From: JAATFS01 sp037145635
GTDB lineage: Bacteria; Pseudomonadota; Gammaproteobacteria; Xanthomonadales; Xanthomonadaceae
Length of the DNA stretch: 64,000 nt
Reading direction: 5' to 3'
Assembly (NCBI GenBank): GCA_037145635.1
Contig: JBBCXB010000004.1
Location: forward strand, 248,001-312,000
Shown here: one piece after another, positions 17,603 through 27,161 of the stretch
Position numbering within the stretch: position 1 is the stretch's first letter
How the letters are laid out: each line of letters begins with the position of its first letter
Notes under the pieces: model-generated
The model's input: the letters and a program-made list of their open reading frames with translations, nothing else
Told to the model about the DNA's origin: nothing
The model's database searches: none
Made by a program: the position numbers and the translations under genes

Positions 17603-17656
17603 GCCGGAGCGCTCTGCTGTCCGTTCTGAAAAACCCAGCCCGAGGCTGGGTTTTTT
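17576..17656 (+). promoter_or_regulatory. Putative transcription attenuator upstream of argF'
   Basis: Four segments are seen. Segment 1, CCGG (17576-17579) plus CCCA (17583-17586), pairs with segment 2, TGGG (17596-17599) plus CCGG (17604-17607). Segment 2 as GCTGGGT (17594-17600) can instead pair with segment 3, ACCCAGC (17633-17639). Segment 3 with segment 4 forms the terminator. A ribosome stalled at Arg codons 24-25 would cover segment 1, freeing segment 2 to block the terminator; one reaching the stop codon would cover segment 2 and allow termination. The logic is inferred; the pairings are read directly. Confidence 0.6.
17629..17656 (+). terminator. Intrinsic terminator ahead of argF'
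   Basis: ACCCAGCC (17633-17640) and GGCTGGGT (17644-17651) pair around a CGA loop, with flanking As before and six Ts after (17651-17656). It lies 112 bases before argF' and 27 bases after the leader ORF stop. It could alternatively be a distant terminator of the 16906-17430 gene. Confidence 0.9.
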
Positions 17657-17767
17657 CGTTTTCGGTCCGCAGAAGGTTGCAATCGCAAGCGTCACCGCGC
17701 ATCCCGCGCACCCCGTCGCCCCGCGGCGGACCATGCAGCACCCATGCCCGCAGCGAAGGATGGATCG

Positions 17768-18787
17768 ATGACCCTGAAGCACTTCTTGAACACCCAGGAC
17801 TGGAGCCGCGCCGAACTCGACGCGCTGCTGACGCAGGCGGCGCTGTTCAAGCGCAACAAGCTGGGAAGCGAGCTGAAGGGCAAGTCGATCGCGCTGGTGT
17901 TCTTCAATCCGTCGATGCGCACGCGCACCAGCTTCGAACTGGGCGCGTTCCAGCTCGGCGGCCACGCGGTGGTGCTGCAGCCGGGCAAGGACGCCTGGCC
18001 GATCGAATTCGACCTGGGCACGGTGATGGACGGCGACACCGAGGAGCACATCGCCGAGGTGGCGCGCGTGCTCGGCCGCTACGTCGACCTGATCGGCGTG
18101 CGCGCCTTCCCGAAGTTCGTGGACTGGAGCAAGGATCGCGAGGACGTGGTGCTCAAGAGCTTCGCCCGCTATTCGCCGGTGCCGGTGATCAACATGGAGA
18201 CCATCACCCACCCCTGCCAGGAGCTGGCGCACGCGCTGGCGCTGCAGGAGCATTTCGGCACCTCCGACCTGCGCGGCAAGAAATACGTGCTGACCTGGAC
18301 CTACCACCCCAAGCCGCTGAACACCGCGGTGGCCAACTCGGCGCTGACCATCGCCACCCGCCTGGGCATGGACGTGACCCTGCTGTGCCCGACGCCCGAC
18401 TACGTGCTGGACGAGCGCTACATGGGGTGGGCCGCACAGAACGTGGCCGAGAGCGGCGGCTCGCTGCAGGTCAGCCACGACATCGAGAGCGCCTACGCCG
18501 GGGCCGACGTGGTCTACGCCAAGAGCTGGGGCGCGCTGCCGTTCTTCGGCAACTGGGGCCCGGAGAAGCCGATCCGCGACCAGTACCGGCACTTCATGGT
18601 CGACGAGGCCAAGATGGCGCTGACCCGCAACGGCGTGTTCTCGCACTGCCTGCCGCTGCGCCGCAACGTCAAGGCCAGCGACGCGGTGATGGACTCGCCC
18701 AACTGCATCGCCATCGACGAGGCCGAGAACCGCCTGCACGTGCAGAAGGCGATCATGGCCGCGCTGGCCGGGCAGGGCCGCGCATGA
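17768..18787 (+). CDS. argF': N-acetylornithine carbamoyltransferase
   Basis: Carbamoylates N-acetyl-L-ornithine to N-acetylcitrulline, the step peculiar to Xanthomonadaceae and some Bacteroidetes. The 339-residue protein matches the characterised Xanthomonas enzyme very closely: FNPSMRTRTSFELGAFQLGG (carbamoyl phosphate loop), DAWPIEFDLGTVMDGDTEEH, which holds the Trp and Glu of the acetyl-specific pocket, HPCQELAHAL, and HCLPLRR. The ATG at 17768 has AAGGATGG ahead; an ATG at 17744 would add eight unneeded residues. First structural gene of the arginine block, coupled to the OsmC gene by ATGA. Confidence 0.97.
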   Translation: MTLKHFLNTQDWSRAELDALLTQAALFKRNKLGSELKGKSIALVFFNPSMRTRTSFELGAFQLGGHAVVLQPGKDAWPIEFDLGTVMDGDTEEHIAEVARVLGRYVDLIGVRAFPKFVDWSKDREDVVLKSFARYSPVPVINMETITHPCQELAHALALQEHFGTSDLRGKKYVLTWTYHPKPLNTAVANSALTIATRLGMDVTLLCPTPDYVLDERYMGWAAQNVAESGGSLQVSHDIESAYAGADVVYAKSWGALPFFGNWGPEKPIRDQYRHFMVDEAKMALTRNGVFSHCLPLRRNVKASDAVMDSPNCIAIDEAENRLHVQKAIMAALAGQGRA

Positions 18788-19254
18788 GCGGCCACGCCCA
18801 TCACTACGCCGCGCAGGTCACCTGGACCGGTGACCGCGGCGAGGGCACCGGCAGCTACCGCGGCTACGGCCGCGAGCACGAGGTCGCCATCGCCGGCAAG
18901 CCGACGCTGGCCGGCTCGGCCGACCCGGCGTTCCGCGGCGACGCCTCGCGGCACAACCCCGAGGACCTGCTGGTGGCCTCGCTGTCGGCCTGCCACATGC
19001 TGTGGTACCTGCACCTGGCCGCCGAGGCCGGCGTGGTGGTGCGCGGCTATGTCGACGAGGCCCGCGGCACGATGCTGACCGACGCCGGCGGCGGCCAGTT
19101 CAGCGAGGTGGTGCTGCACCCGGTCGTCACCATTTCCGCCGGTGATCCGGCGGCCGCGGAGGCGCTGCACCCTGCAGCGCACGCGGCCTGTTTCATCGCC
19201 CGTTCGGTCAACTTCCCGGTGCGCTGCGAACCGCGCATCGTGGTCGCCGCGTAA
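18784..19254 (+). CDS. OsmC-family peroxidase-like protein
   Basis: A 156-residue OsmC/Ohr-fold protein, likely a thiol-dependent hydroperoxide reductase. Two redox cysteines are in place: in DLLVASLSACHMLWYLHLAAEAG, and in HAACFIARSVNFPVRCEP (one of two Cys there). The ATG overlaps the argF' stop (ATGA), so it is cotranscribed and translated together with arginine synthesis genes. This placement recurs in Xanthomonas-type arg clusters as far as I recall, but no functional link is established. Confidence 0.88.
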   Translation: MSGHAHHYAAQVTWTGDRGEGTGSYRGYGREHEVAIAGKPTLAGSADPAFRGDASRHNPEDLLVASLSACHMLWYLHLAAEAGVVVRGYVDEARGTMLTDAGGGQFSEVVLHPVVTISAGDPAAAEALHPAAHAACFIARSVNFPVRCEPRIVVAA

Positions 19255-19285
19255 TTCCCTTCCTTTTCCCCCCAGGAACTTCGTC

Positions 19286-20479
19286 ATGAGCAGCAAAGAT
19301 ATCGTTCTCGCCTTCTCCGGCGGCCTCGACACCAGCTTCTGCATTCCCTACCTGCAGGCCCAGGGCTACGCGGTGCACACCGTATTCGCCGATACCGGCG
19401 GCGTGGATGCGGAGGAACGCGATTTCATCGAGAAGCGCGCCGCCGAACTGGGTGCGGCGAGCCACGTCACCGTCGACGGCGGCCCGGCGATCTGGGAGGG
19501 CTTCGTCAAGCCGTTCGTGTGGGCCGGCGAGGGCTACCAGGGCCAGTACCCGCTGCTGGTCTCGGACCGCTACCTGATCGTCGATGCCGCGCTGAAGCGC
19601 GCCGACGAGCTGGGCACCAGGATCATCGCCCACGGCTGCACCGGCATGGGCAACGACCAGGTGCGCTTCGACCTGGCGGTCAAGGCGCTGGGCGACTACG
19701 AGATCGTCGCGCCGATTCGCGAGATCCAGAAGGAGCACACCCAGACCCGCGCCTACGAGCAGAAGTACCTGGAGGAGCGCGGCTTCGGCGTGCGCGCCAA
19801 GCAGAAGGCCTACACCATCAACGAGAACCTGCTGGGCGTGACCATGTCCGGCGGCGAGATCGATCGCTGGGAAGCGCCGGGCGAAGGCGCCCGCGGCTGG
19901 TGTGCGCCGCGCAGCGCATGGCCGACCGAAGCGCTGACGGTGACGCTGAAGTTCGTCGAGGGCGAGGCGGTGGAGCTGGATGGCAAGCCGCTGCCCGGCG
20001 CGCAGATCCTGGCCAGGCTCAACAAGCTGTTCGCCCCCTACGGCGTGGGCCGCGGCGTGTACACCGGCGACACCGTCATCGGCCTGAAGGGCCGCATCGT
20101 GTTCGAGGCCCCGGGCCTGATCTCGCTGCTGGCCGCGCACCGCGCGCTCGAGGACGCGGTGCTGACCAAGCAGCAGAACCGTTTCAAGCCGGACGTGGCG
20201 CGCAAGTGGGTGGAGCTGGTGTACGAAGGCTTCTTCCACGATCCGCTCAAGACCGACATCGAGGCGTTCCTGAAGTCCTCGCAGGCCAAGGTCAACGGCG
20301 AAGTGACGCTGGAGACCCGCGGCGGCCGCGTCGACGCGGTGGCGGTGAAGTCGCCGCACCTGCTCAACGCCAAGGGCGCCACCTACGCGCAGTCTGCCGA
20401 CTGGGGCGTGGAGGAGGCCGAGGGCTTCATCAAGCTGTTCGGCATGAGCTCCACCCTGTACGCGCAGGTCAACCGCTGA
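19286..20479 (+). CDS. argG: Argininosuccinate synthase
   Basis: Joins citrulline and aspartate using ATP. The 397-residue protein begins with the PP-loop-type ATP motif AFSGGLDTSFCIPYLQ, followed by ITHGCTGMGNDQVRFD-like IAHGCTGMGNDQVRFDLA, and the late segment GLKGRIVFEAPGLISLLAAHRAL. The ATG at 19286 follows CAGGAACTTCGTC. Only 31 bases separate it from the OsmC gene. Confidence 0.95.
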   Translation: MSSKDIVLAFSGGLDTSFCIPYLQAQGYAVHTVFADTGGVDAEERDFIEKRAAELGAASHVTVDGGPAIWEGFVKPFVWAGEGYQGQYPLLVSDRYLIVDAALKRADELGTRIIAHGCTGMGNDQVRFDLAVKALGDYEIVAPIREIQKEHTQTRAYEQKYLEERGFGVRAKQKAYTINENLLGVTMSGGEIDRWEAPGEGARGWCAPRSAWPTEALTVTLKFVEGEAVELDGKPLPGAQILARLNKLFAPYGVGRGVYTGDTVIGLKGRIVFEAPGLISLLAAHRALEDAVLTKQQNRFKPDVARKWVELVYEGFFHDPLKTDIEAFLKSSQAKVNGEVTLETRGGRVDAVAVKSPHLLNAKGATYAQSADWGVEEAEGFIKLFGMSSTLYAQVNR

Positions 20480-20611
20480 GGATGGGGCCGCGGGATCGGG
20501 GATTCGTCGAGACGGATCTCCCGTCCCGCTCCCTGCCGCGGTGGAGGGCGTAGCGCCGCCGGCTCCGATGAGGGGCACCCCGCCTGTCTCGTTCCCCTTT
20601 CTCCTACAGGA

Positions 20612-21055
20612 ATGCCCGTGTTTCGCATCAGCACCGCCCCGCACGAACTGGACCTGGACCTCATCCACGGGTTCCTGTCGACCGACGCCTACTGGAGCCG
20701 CGGCATCGGCCGCGACGTGGTCGAGCGCGCGATCGCCGGCTCGCTGTGCTTCGGCGGCTACGTCGAGGGCGCGGGGCAGGTGGCGTTCGCCCGGGTGATC
20801 AGCGACGGCGCGACCTTCGGCTACCTGGCCGACGTGTTCGTGCTGCCGGCGTACCGCGGCCGCGGCTACGGCAAGCAACTGGTGGCCGCGGTCATGGCCC
20901 ACCCGCCGTTGCAGGGCCTGCGCCGCTTCATGCTGGCCACCTCCGACGCGCATGCCCTGTACGCGCCGCACGGCTTCGCCGCGCCCGCCAAGCCGCAGTC
21001 GCTGATGGAAGTGCTGCGCCCCGACCTCTACCAGGCCGCCGGCGCGGCCCCATGA
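20612..21055 (+). CDS. GNAT-family N-acetyltransferase
   Basis: A 147-residue acetyltransferase with the acetyl-CoA motif DVFVLPAYRGRGYGKQLV (motif A) and a C-terminal LATSDAHALYAPHGFAAP segment (motif B), as in YitI/PaiA-like small GNATs. It starts 132 bases after argG and its stop overlaps the start of the argE-like gene (ATGA). The acceptor substrate is unknown; despite its place it lacks features of the ArgA/ArgJ acetylglutamate synthases. Confidence 0.85.
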   Translation: MPVFRISTAPHELDLDLIHGFLSTDAYWSRGIGRDVVERAIAGSLCFGGYVEGAGQVAFARVISDGATFGYLADVFVLPAYRGRGYGKQLVAAVMAHPPLQGLRRFMLATSDAHALYAPHGFAAPAKPQSLMEVLRPDLYQAAGAAP

Positions 21056-22161
21056 CGACCGACATGAACGATCTGCTTGCCTCCACCCTCGCGCACCTGG
21101 AACGGCTGGTGGCGTTCGACACCCGCAATCCGCCGCGTGCGATCACCCCGGGCGGCATCTTCGACTACCTGGGCACGCAGCTGCCCGGCTTCCGGGTCGA
21201 GGTGATCGACCACGGCGCCGGCGCGGTCAGCCTGTACGCGGTCCGCGGCGCGCCGAAGTACCTGTTCAACGTGCACCTGGACACGGTGCCGGACTCGCCG
21301 CACTGGAGCGCCGACCCGCACGTGATGCGCCGCACCGAGGAGCGGGTGATCGGCCTGGGCGTGTGCGACATCAAGGGCGCGGCGGCGGCGCTGGTGGCCG
21401 CCGCGCAGGCCGGCAACGGCGAGGCGGCGTTCCTGTTCACCTCCGACGAGGAAGCCAACGACCCGCGCTGCATCGCCGCGTTCCTGGAGCGCGGCCTGGC
21501 CTTCGAGGCGGTGCTGGTGGCCGAGCCGACGATGAGCGAGGCGGTGCTGGCGCATCGCGGCATCAGCTCGGCACTGATGCGCTTCGCCGGCCGTGCCGGG
21601 CATGCCTCGGGCCGGCAGGATCCGTCGGCCAGCGCACTGCACCAGGCGATGCGCTGGGGCGGACGGGCGCTGGACCACGTCGAGTCGCTGGCGCATGCGC
21701 GCTTCGGCGGGCTGACCGGGCTGCGCTTCAACATCGGCCGGGTCGAGGGCGGCATCAAGGCCAACATGATCGCGCCGGCGGCCGAGCTGCGCTTCGGCTT
21801 CCGGCCGCTGCCGTCGATGGACGTGGACGCGCTGCTGGCCACCTTCGCCGGCTTCGCCGATCCGGCCGCCGCGCACTTCGAGGAGACCTTCCGCGGGCCG
21901 AGCCTGCCCTCCGGAGACATCGCGCGCGCCGAGGAGCAGCGCCTGGCCGCGCGCGACGTGGCCGACGCGCTGGACCTGCCGATCGGCAACGCGGTGGACT
22001 TCTGGACCGAGGCGTCGCTGTTCTCGGCCGGCGGCTACACCGCGCTGGTCTACGGTCCGGGCGACATCGCCCAGGCCCACACCGCCGACGAGTTCGTGAC
22101 GCTGGAGCAGTTGCAGCGCTACGCCGAGTCGGTGCACCGCATCATCAACGGCGCGGCCTGA
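21052..22161 (+). CDS. argE': N-acetylcitrulline deacetylase (ArgE family)
   Basis: M20-family zinc deacetylase, expected to release citrulline from N-acetylcitrulline for ArgG. The 369-residue protein shows the first metal motif FNVHLDTVPDSPHW, the catalytic TSDEEANDPR, and a dimerisation domain insert around GRAGHASGRQDPSASAL. The C-terminal metal region ends in GPGDIAQAHTADEFV. The acetylcitrulline specificity is inferred from the adjacent acetylornithine carbamoyltransferase; the sequence alone would also allow acetylornithine deacetylase. Confidence 0.93.
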   Translation: MTTDMNDLLASTLAHLERLVAFDTRNPPRAITPGGIFDYLGTQLPGFRVEVIDHGAGAVSLYAVRGAPKYLFNVHLDTVPDSPHWSADPHVMRRTEERVIGLGVCDIKGAAAALVAAAQAGNGEAAFLFTSDEEANDPRCIAAFLERGLAFEAVLVAEPTMSEAVLAHRGISSALMRFAGRAGHASGRQDPSASALHQAMRWGGRALDHVESLAHARFGGLTGLRFNIGRVEGGIKANMIAPAAELRFGFRPLPSMDVDALLATFAGFADPAAAHFEETFRGPSLPSGDIARAEEQRLAARDVADALDLPIGNAVDFWTEASLFSAGGYTALVYGPGDIAQAHTADEFVTLEQLQRYAESVHRIINGAA

Positions 22162-22220
22162 CGCCCGCACCGCCGGGCCTCGCGCCCCTCCCTCCCGGAT
22201 CACGGAACCGCCACCGCCCC

Positions 22221-23537
22221 ATGCACGCCAACAAGCAAACCCGCCAGACCATCGTCCGCCTGCTCTCGAGCATGGCCAGCGCCAAGGAGATCAGCCAGTA
22301 CCTCAAGCGCTTCTCGCAGCTGGACGCCAAGCGCTTCGCCGTGGTCAAGGTCGGCGGCGCGGTGCTGCGCGACGACCTGGAGGCGCTGACCTCCTCGCTG
22401 TCGTTCCTGCAGGAGGTCGGGCTGACCCCGATCGTGCTGCACGGCGCCGGGCCGCAGCTGGACACGGAGCTGGCCACCGCCGGCATCGAGAAGCAGACCG
22501 TCAACGGCCTGCGGGTGACCTCGCCGGAAGCGCTGGCGATCGTGCGCAAGGTGTTCCAGGCCTCCAACCTCAAGCTGGTCGAGGCGCTGCAGCAGAACGG
22601 CGCGCGCGCCACCTCGATCACCGGCGGCGTGTTCGAGGCGGCCTACCTCGACCGCGAGACCTACGGCCTGGTCGGCGAGGTCAAGGCGGTCAACCTGGCG
22701 CCGATCGAGGCCAGCCTGCAGGCCGGCTCGATCCCGGTGATCACCAGCCTGGGCGAGACCCCGAGCGGCCAGATCCTCAACATCAACGCCGACTTCGCCG
22801 CCAACGAGCTGGTGCAGGAGCTGCAGCCGTACAAGATCATCTTCCTCACCGGCACCGGCGGGCTGCTGGACGAGCGCGGCACGGTGATCGATTCGATCAA
22901 CCTGTCCACCGAATACGACCACCTGATGCAGCAGCCGTGGATCAACGGCGGCATGCGGGTGAAGCTCGAGCAGATCAAGGACCTGCTGGACCGGTTGCCG
23001 CTGGAGTCGTCGGTATCGATCACCCGGCCGGCGGACCTGGCCAAGGAACTGTTCACCCACAAGGGCTCGGGTACGCTGGTGCGGCGTGGCGAGCGCGTGC
23101 TGCGCGCCACCGCGTGGGACCAGCTCGACCTGCCGCGGCTCACCGCGCTGATCGAATCCAGCTTCGGGCGCACGCTGGTACCGGACTACTTCGCCGGCAC
23201 CACGCTGCTGCGCGCCTACGTCAGCGAGAACTACCGCACGGCGGTCATCCTCACCGAGGAGGGCGGGCACACCTACCTGGACAAGTTCGCCGTGCTCGAC
23301 GACGCGCAGGGCGAGGGCCTGGGCCGCGCGGTGTGGAACGTGATGCGCGAGGAGACGCCGCAGCTGTTCTGGCGCTCGCGCCACAACAACCCGGTCAACA
23401 TCTTCTACTACGCCGAATCCGACGGCTGCTTCAAGCAGGAGAAGTGGAAGGTGTTCTGGTACGGGCTGGACAGCTTCGAGCAGATCCAGCAATGCGTGGC
23501 GCACTGCGCCACCCGCCAGCCCACGCTGCGGGGCTGA
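22221..23537 (+). CDS. argB: Bifunctional acetylglutamate kinase/N-acetylglutamate synthase
   Basis: Fusion covering the first two steps of arginine synthesis. Residues ~1-285 form an amino acid kinase domain: VVKVGGAVLRDDL, VLHGAGPQLD, NINADFAANELVQELQPYKIIFLTGTGG split by strands. Residues ~295-438 form a GNAT domain of the vertebrate-like NAGS type: TVLRATAWDQLDLPRL-like linker, LRAYVSENYRTAVI, DKFAVLDDAQGEGLGRAVW (acetyl-CoA binding) and FWRSRHNNPVNIFYYAESDG. At 438 residues it has the length of the Xanthomonas enzyme, which is feedback-controlled by arginine. The ATG at 22221 is the natural start. Confidence 0.95.
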   Translation: MHANKQTRQTIVRLLSSMASAKEISQYLKRFSQLDAKRFAVVKVGGAVLRDDLEALTSSLSFLQEVGLTPIVLHGAGPQLDTELATAGIEKQTVNGLRVTSPEALAIVRKVFQASNLKLVEALQQNGARATSITGGVFEAAYLDRETYGLVGEVKAVNLAPIEASLQAGSIPVITSLGETPSGQILNINADFAANELVQELQPYKIIFLTGTGGLLDERGTVIDSINLSTEYDHLMQQPWINGGMRVKLEQIKDLLDRLPLESSVSITRPADLAKELFTHKGSGTLVRRGERVLRATAWDQLDLPRLTALIESSFGRTLVPDYFAGTTLLRAYVSENYRTAVILTEEGGHTYLDKFAVLDDAQGEGLGRAVWNVMREETPQLFWRSRHNNPVNIFYYAESDGCFKQEKWKVFWYGLDSFEQIQQCVAHCATRQPTLRG

Positions 23538-23541
23538 CGCC

Positions 23542-24149
23542 ATGGCCACGATGCCGCTGCCGCCGGCCTGGCGCGAGGTGCCGACCCTGCAGGGCCGCCA
23601 CGCCCGCCTGGAGCCGTTGTGCGAAACCCACGGGGAGGCGCTGCGTGCCGCGCTGGGGGACGGGGCGCTGTCGCGGCTGTGGTACACCAACGTGCCGGCG
23701 CCGGCCGCCGTGGAGGGCTACCTCGCCGCCGCGCTGGCGGCCCGCGCCGACGGGTACGCGCTGCCGTTCGCGGTGCGCGACGCCACCGGCGCGGTGGTCG
23801 GCACCACGCGCTTCTACCGGCTGGAGCCGGAGGTGCCGACGCTGTGCATCGGCTATACCTGGTACGCGCCGCAGGTGCAGCGCACCGGGGTCAACACCGA
23901 GGCCAAGCTGATGCTGCTGCGCCACGCGTTCCAGACCCTGGGCTGCCTCAGCGTGGTGTTCGAGACCAGCTGGTTCAACCACGCCTCGCGCGCGGCGATC
24001 GCGCGGTTGGGCGCCAAGCAGGACGGCGTGCTGCGCCACCACAAGCGCCACGCCGACGGCAGCCCGCGCGACACCGTCGTGTTCTCCATCATCGACGCGG
24101 AATGGCAGGCGGTGGCGCGCCACCTGCAGTTCCGCCTGGAAACCCATTC

Positions 24150-24153
<4 letters not shown>
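23542..24153 (+). CDS. GNAT-family N-acetyltransferase, RimJ/RimL-like
   Basis: A 203-residue acetyltransferase of the RimJ/RimL/YjdJ type: LQGRHARLEPLCETHGEALRAAL at the N-terminus, GTTRFYRLEPEVPTLCIGYTW in the core, VQRTGVNTEAKLMLLRHAF (CoA-binding) and SWFNHASRAAIARLGAKQDGVLR, then RDTVVFSIIDAEW near the end. It starts 4 bases after argB/A and overlaps argC by ATGA, so it is embedded in the operon. Substrate unknown. Confidence 0.88.
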
Positions 24154-25103
<950 letters not shown>

Positions 25104-25222
25104 CGCGGTACCGCCGCACGGGTGCGGACGCGCGGCGCCGGCGGTCCCCCGGGCCGGGTGGCGGCGCAGCGAACACGTACATCCTTGCCGGCAGGGTCCG
25201 GCACCCCGCAGGAGACACATCG

Positions 25223-26521
25223 ATGGCAGAGCTGTTGTGGCAGAAACCCGGCGTCGCGGTCGACGCCAAGATCCAGGCCTTCCTGGCCGGCGACGACGTG
25301 ATCCTGGATCGCGAGTTCTTCCTGTACGACATCGCCGCCAGCAAGGCGCATGCACAGGGCCTGCAGCACATCGGCATCCTCTCGCTGGAGGAACTGGGCG
25401 GCCTGAGCGCACAGCTGGACCGGCTCGCCGAGGATTTCCGCAGCGGCGCCTTCGTGCTGGACGACCAGTACGAGGACTGCCATTCCGCGATCGAGGCGCG
25501 CCTGACCGAGCGCCTGGGCGACGCCGGCCGCAAGATCCACACCGGGCGCAGCCGCAACGACCAGATCCTGGTCGCCACCCGGCTGTGGCTGAAGGACCGG
25601 CTCGCACGCGTGGCCGCGCTCAGCCGCGAGGTCGCGCAGGTGGCGCTGGACCGCGCCGCGGCCGAGCAGGCGCTGCCGCTGCCGGGCTACACCCACATCC
25701 AGCGCGCCGTGGTGTCCTCGGCGGGGATGTGGTGGGCGGGCTGGGCGGAGGCCTTCGTCGACAATGCGTTGCGCGCCGCCGATACCCTGCGGCTGGTGGA
25801 CACCAATCCGCTGGGCACCGCCGCCGGCTACGGCGTCAACCTGCCGCTGGATCGCGAGCACACCACCGCCGAGCTGGGCTTCGCGCGCATGCAGGTGTCG
25901 CCGATCTACGCGCAGCTGTCGCGCGGCAAGTTCGAGCTGGCCGCGCTGGAGGCGCTGGGCGGCGCCACCCTGGACCTGCGCCGCATCGCCTGGGACCTGT
26001 CGCTGTTCACCAGCGGCGAGTTCGCCTTCGTTGCGCTGCCGGCGCAGTACACCACCGGCAGTTCGATCATGCCGAACAAGCGCAATCCCGACGTGATCGA
26101 GCTGATGCGCGCCACCCACGCCAGCGTCGCCGCCGCGCGTACCGAGATCGAGCAGCTGCTGTCGCTGCCGTCGGGCTACCACCGCGACCTGCAGAGCAGC
26201 AAGGGCGCGATCGTGCACGGTTTCGCCCGCGGCCTGGCCGCGCTGGAGCTGCTGCCGGCGCTGCTGGCCAACCTGGAGTGGCGCGAGGACGGCCTGCGCG
26301 CGGCGATCGACTCGGGCATGTACGCCACCGACGTGGCGGTGGAGGCGGCGGTGGCCGGGGTGCCGTTCCGCGAGGCCTACAAGGCCGCCGCCGCGGCCGC
26401 GGCCACCGCCGGCCAGGGCCGCACGCCCGAAGGCAGCCTGGCCGCGCGGGTGTCGCCGGGCGCCGCCGCCGACCTGCGGCTGGACCTGCTGCGCGCGCGC
26501 TGGGACGCGCTGGCGGGCTGA
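25223..26521 (+). CDS. argH: Argininosuccinate lyase
   Basis: Last arginine step, releasing fumarate. The 432-residue fumarase-superfamily protein has the signature GSSIMPNKRNPD, plus HTGRSRNDQ and YTHIQRAVVSS (catalytic His). The ATG at 25223 follows GCAGGAGACACATCG, a strong ribosome binding site. A 119-base gap from argC without a visible terminator leaves cotranscription possible. Confidence 0.96.
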   Translation: MAELLWQKPGVAVDAKIQAFLAGDDVILDREFFLYDIAASKAHAQGLQHIGILSLEELGGLSAQLDRLAEDFRSGAFVLDDQYEDCHSAIEARLTERLGDAGRKIHTGRSRNDQILVATRLWLKDRLARVAALSREVAQVALDRAAAEQALPLPGYTHIQRAVVSSAGMWWAGWAEAFVDNALRAADTLRLVDTNPLGTAAGYGVNLPLDREHTTAELGFARMQVSPIYAQLSRGKFELAALEALGGATLDLRRIAWDLSLFTSGEFAFVALPAQYTTGSSIMPNKRNPDVIELMRATHASVAAARTEIEQLLSLPSGYHRDLQSSKGAIVHGFARGLAALELLPALLANLEWREDGLRAAIDSGMYATDVAVEAAVAGVPFREAYKAAAAAAATAGQGRTPEGSLAARVSPGAAADLRLDLLRARWDALAG

Positions 26522-26522
26522 G

Positions 26523-26891
26523 GTGGGCGTCACCCGCATCGCCACGGCCGAGCATTACCCATGGGGCGACGGCTGCGACGGCTGGCACCTGCTCCAGGAC
26601 GAGGGCCTGAGCGTGATCGCCGAACGCATGCCGCCGGGCACCTGCGAGCAGCGCCACCTGCACCGGCACGCGCGCCAGTTCTTCTACCTGCTGGAAGGCG
26701 AGGCGATACTGGAGCTGGACGGCGTGTGCCACACCCTGGGCCCGGGGCAGGGCCTGCACGTACCGCCGGGCCGTGCCCACCAGATGCGCAACGACAGTGC
26801 GCGGCCGGTGCGGTTCCTGGTGGTATCGGCCCCGCGCAGCCATGGCGACCGCACGGCGGCGCCCCCGATCCGAAGAGGAGAGTCACGATGA
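26523..26891 (+). CDS. Small cupin-domain protein
   Basis: A 122-residue single-cupin protein. Cupin motif 1 reads CEQRHLHRHARQFFYLLEGEAIL (His, His, Glu-type ligands) and motif 2 PGQGLHVPPGRAHQMRND. It starts with GTG one base after the argH stop and overlaps the next gene by ATGA, so it is translationally linked on both sides. Substrate unknown; small stand-alone cupins of this type include sugar and amino acid isomerases and dioxygenases. Confidence 0.85.
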   Translation: MGVTRIATAEHYPWGDGCDGWHLLQDEGLSVIAERMPPGTCEQRHLHRHARQFFYLLEGEAILELDGVCHTLGPGQGLHVPPGRAHQMRNDSARPVRFLVVSAPRSHGDRTAAPPIRRGESR

Positions 26892-27145
26892 CGCTTTACC
26901 TGGTACTGGCGATGCGCAAGCCCGGCTTCCCGGCCGCGGCGATCCAGCCGCATCTGGACTTCCTGGCGCAACTGCGCGAACGCGGCCTGCTCGAGCTCAC
27001 CGGCGGCTTCAGCGATGGCAGCGGCGGGGCCTACCTGCTGAAGAACCTCGACAGCCTCGACGCGGCGCGCGCGCTGGTCGCCGCCGACCCGCTGGTCACG
27101 CTGGATGCCTCGACGCTGACCGTCCACGAATGGAACGCGCGTTGA
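26888..27145 (+). CDS. YciI-like small protein
   Basis: An 85-residue ferredoxin-fold protein of the YciI type: YLVLAMRKPG, then HLDFLAQLRERGLLELTGGFSDG, and a C-terminal ARALVAADPLVTLDASTLTVHEW, the helix-strand ending of the family. It has no obvious catalytic His/Asp pair beyond the usual HLDFL His. It overlaps the cupin gene and precedes proB by 16 bases. Confidence 0.8.
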   Translation: MTLYLVLAMRKPGFPAAAIQPHLDFLAQLRERGLLELTGGFSDGSGGAYLLKNLDSLDAARALVAADPLVTLDASTLTVHEWNAR

Positions 27146-27161
27146 GCGCCGGGCGGCCCCG

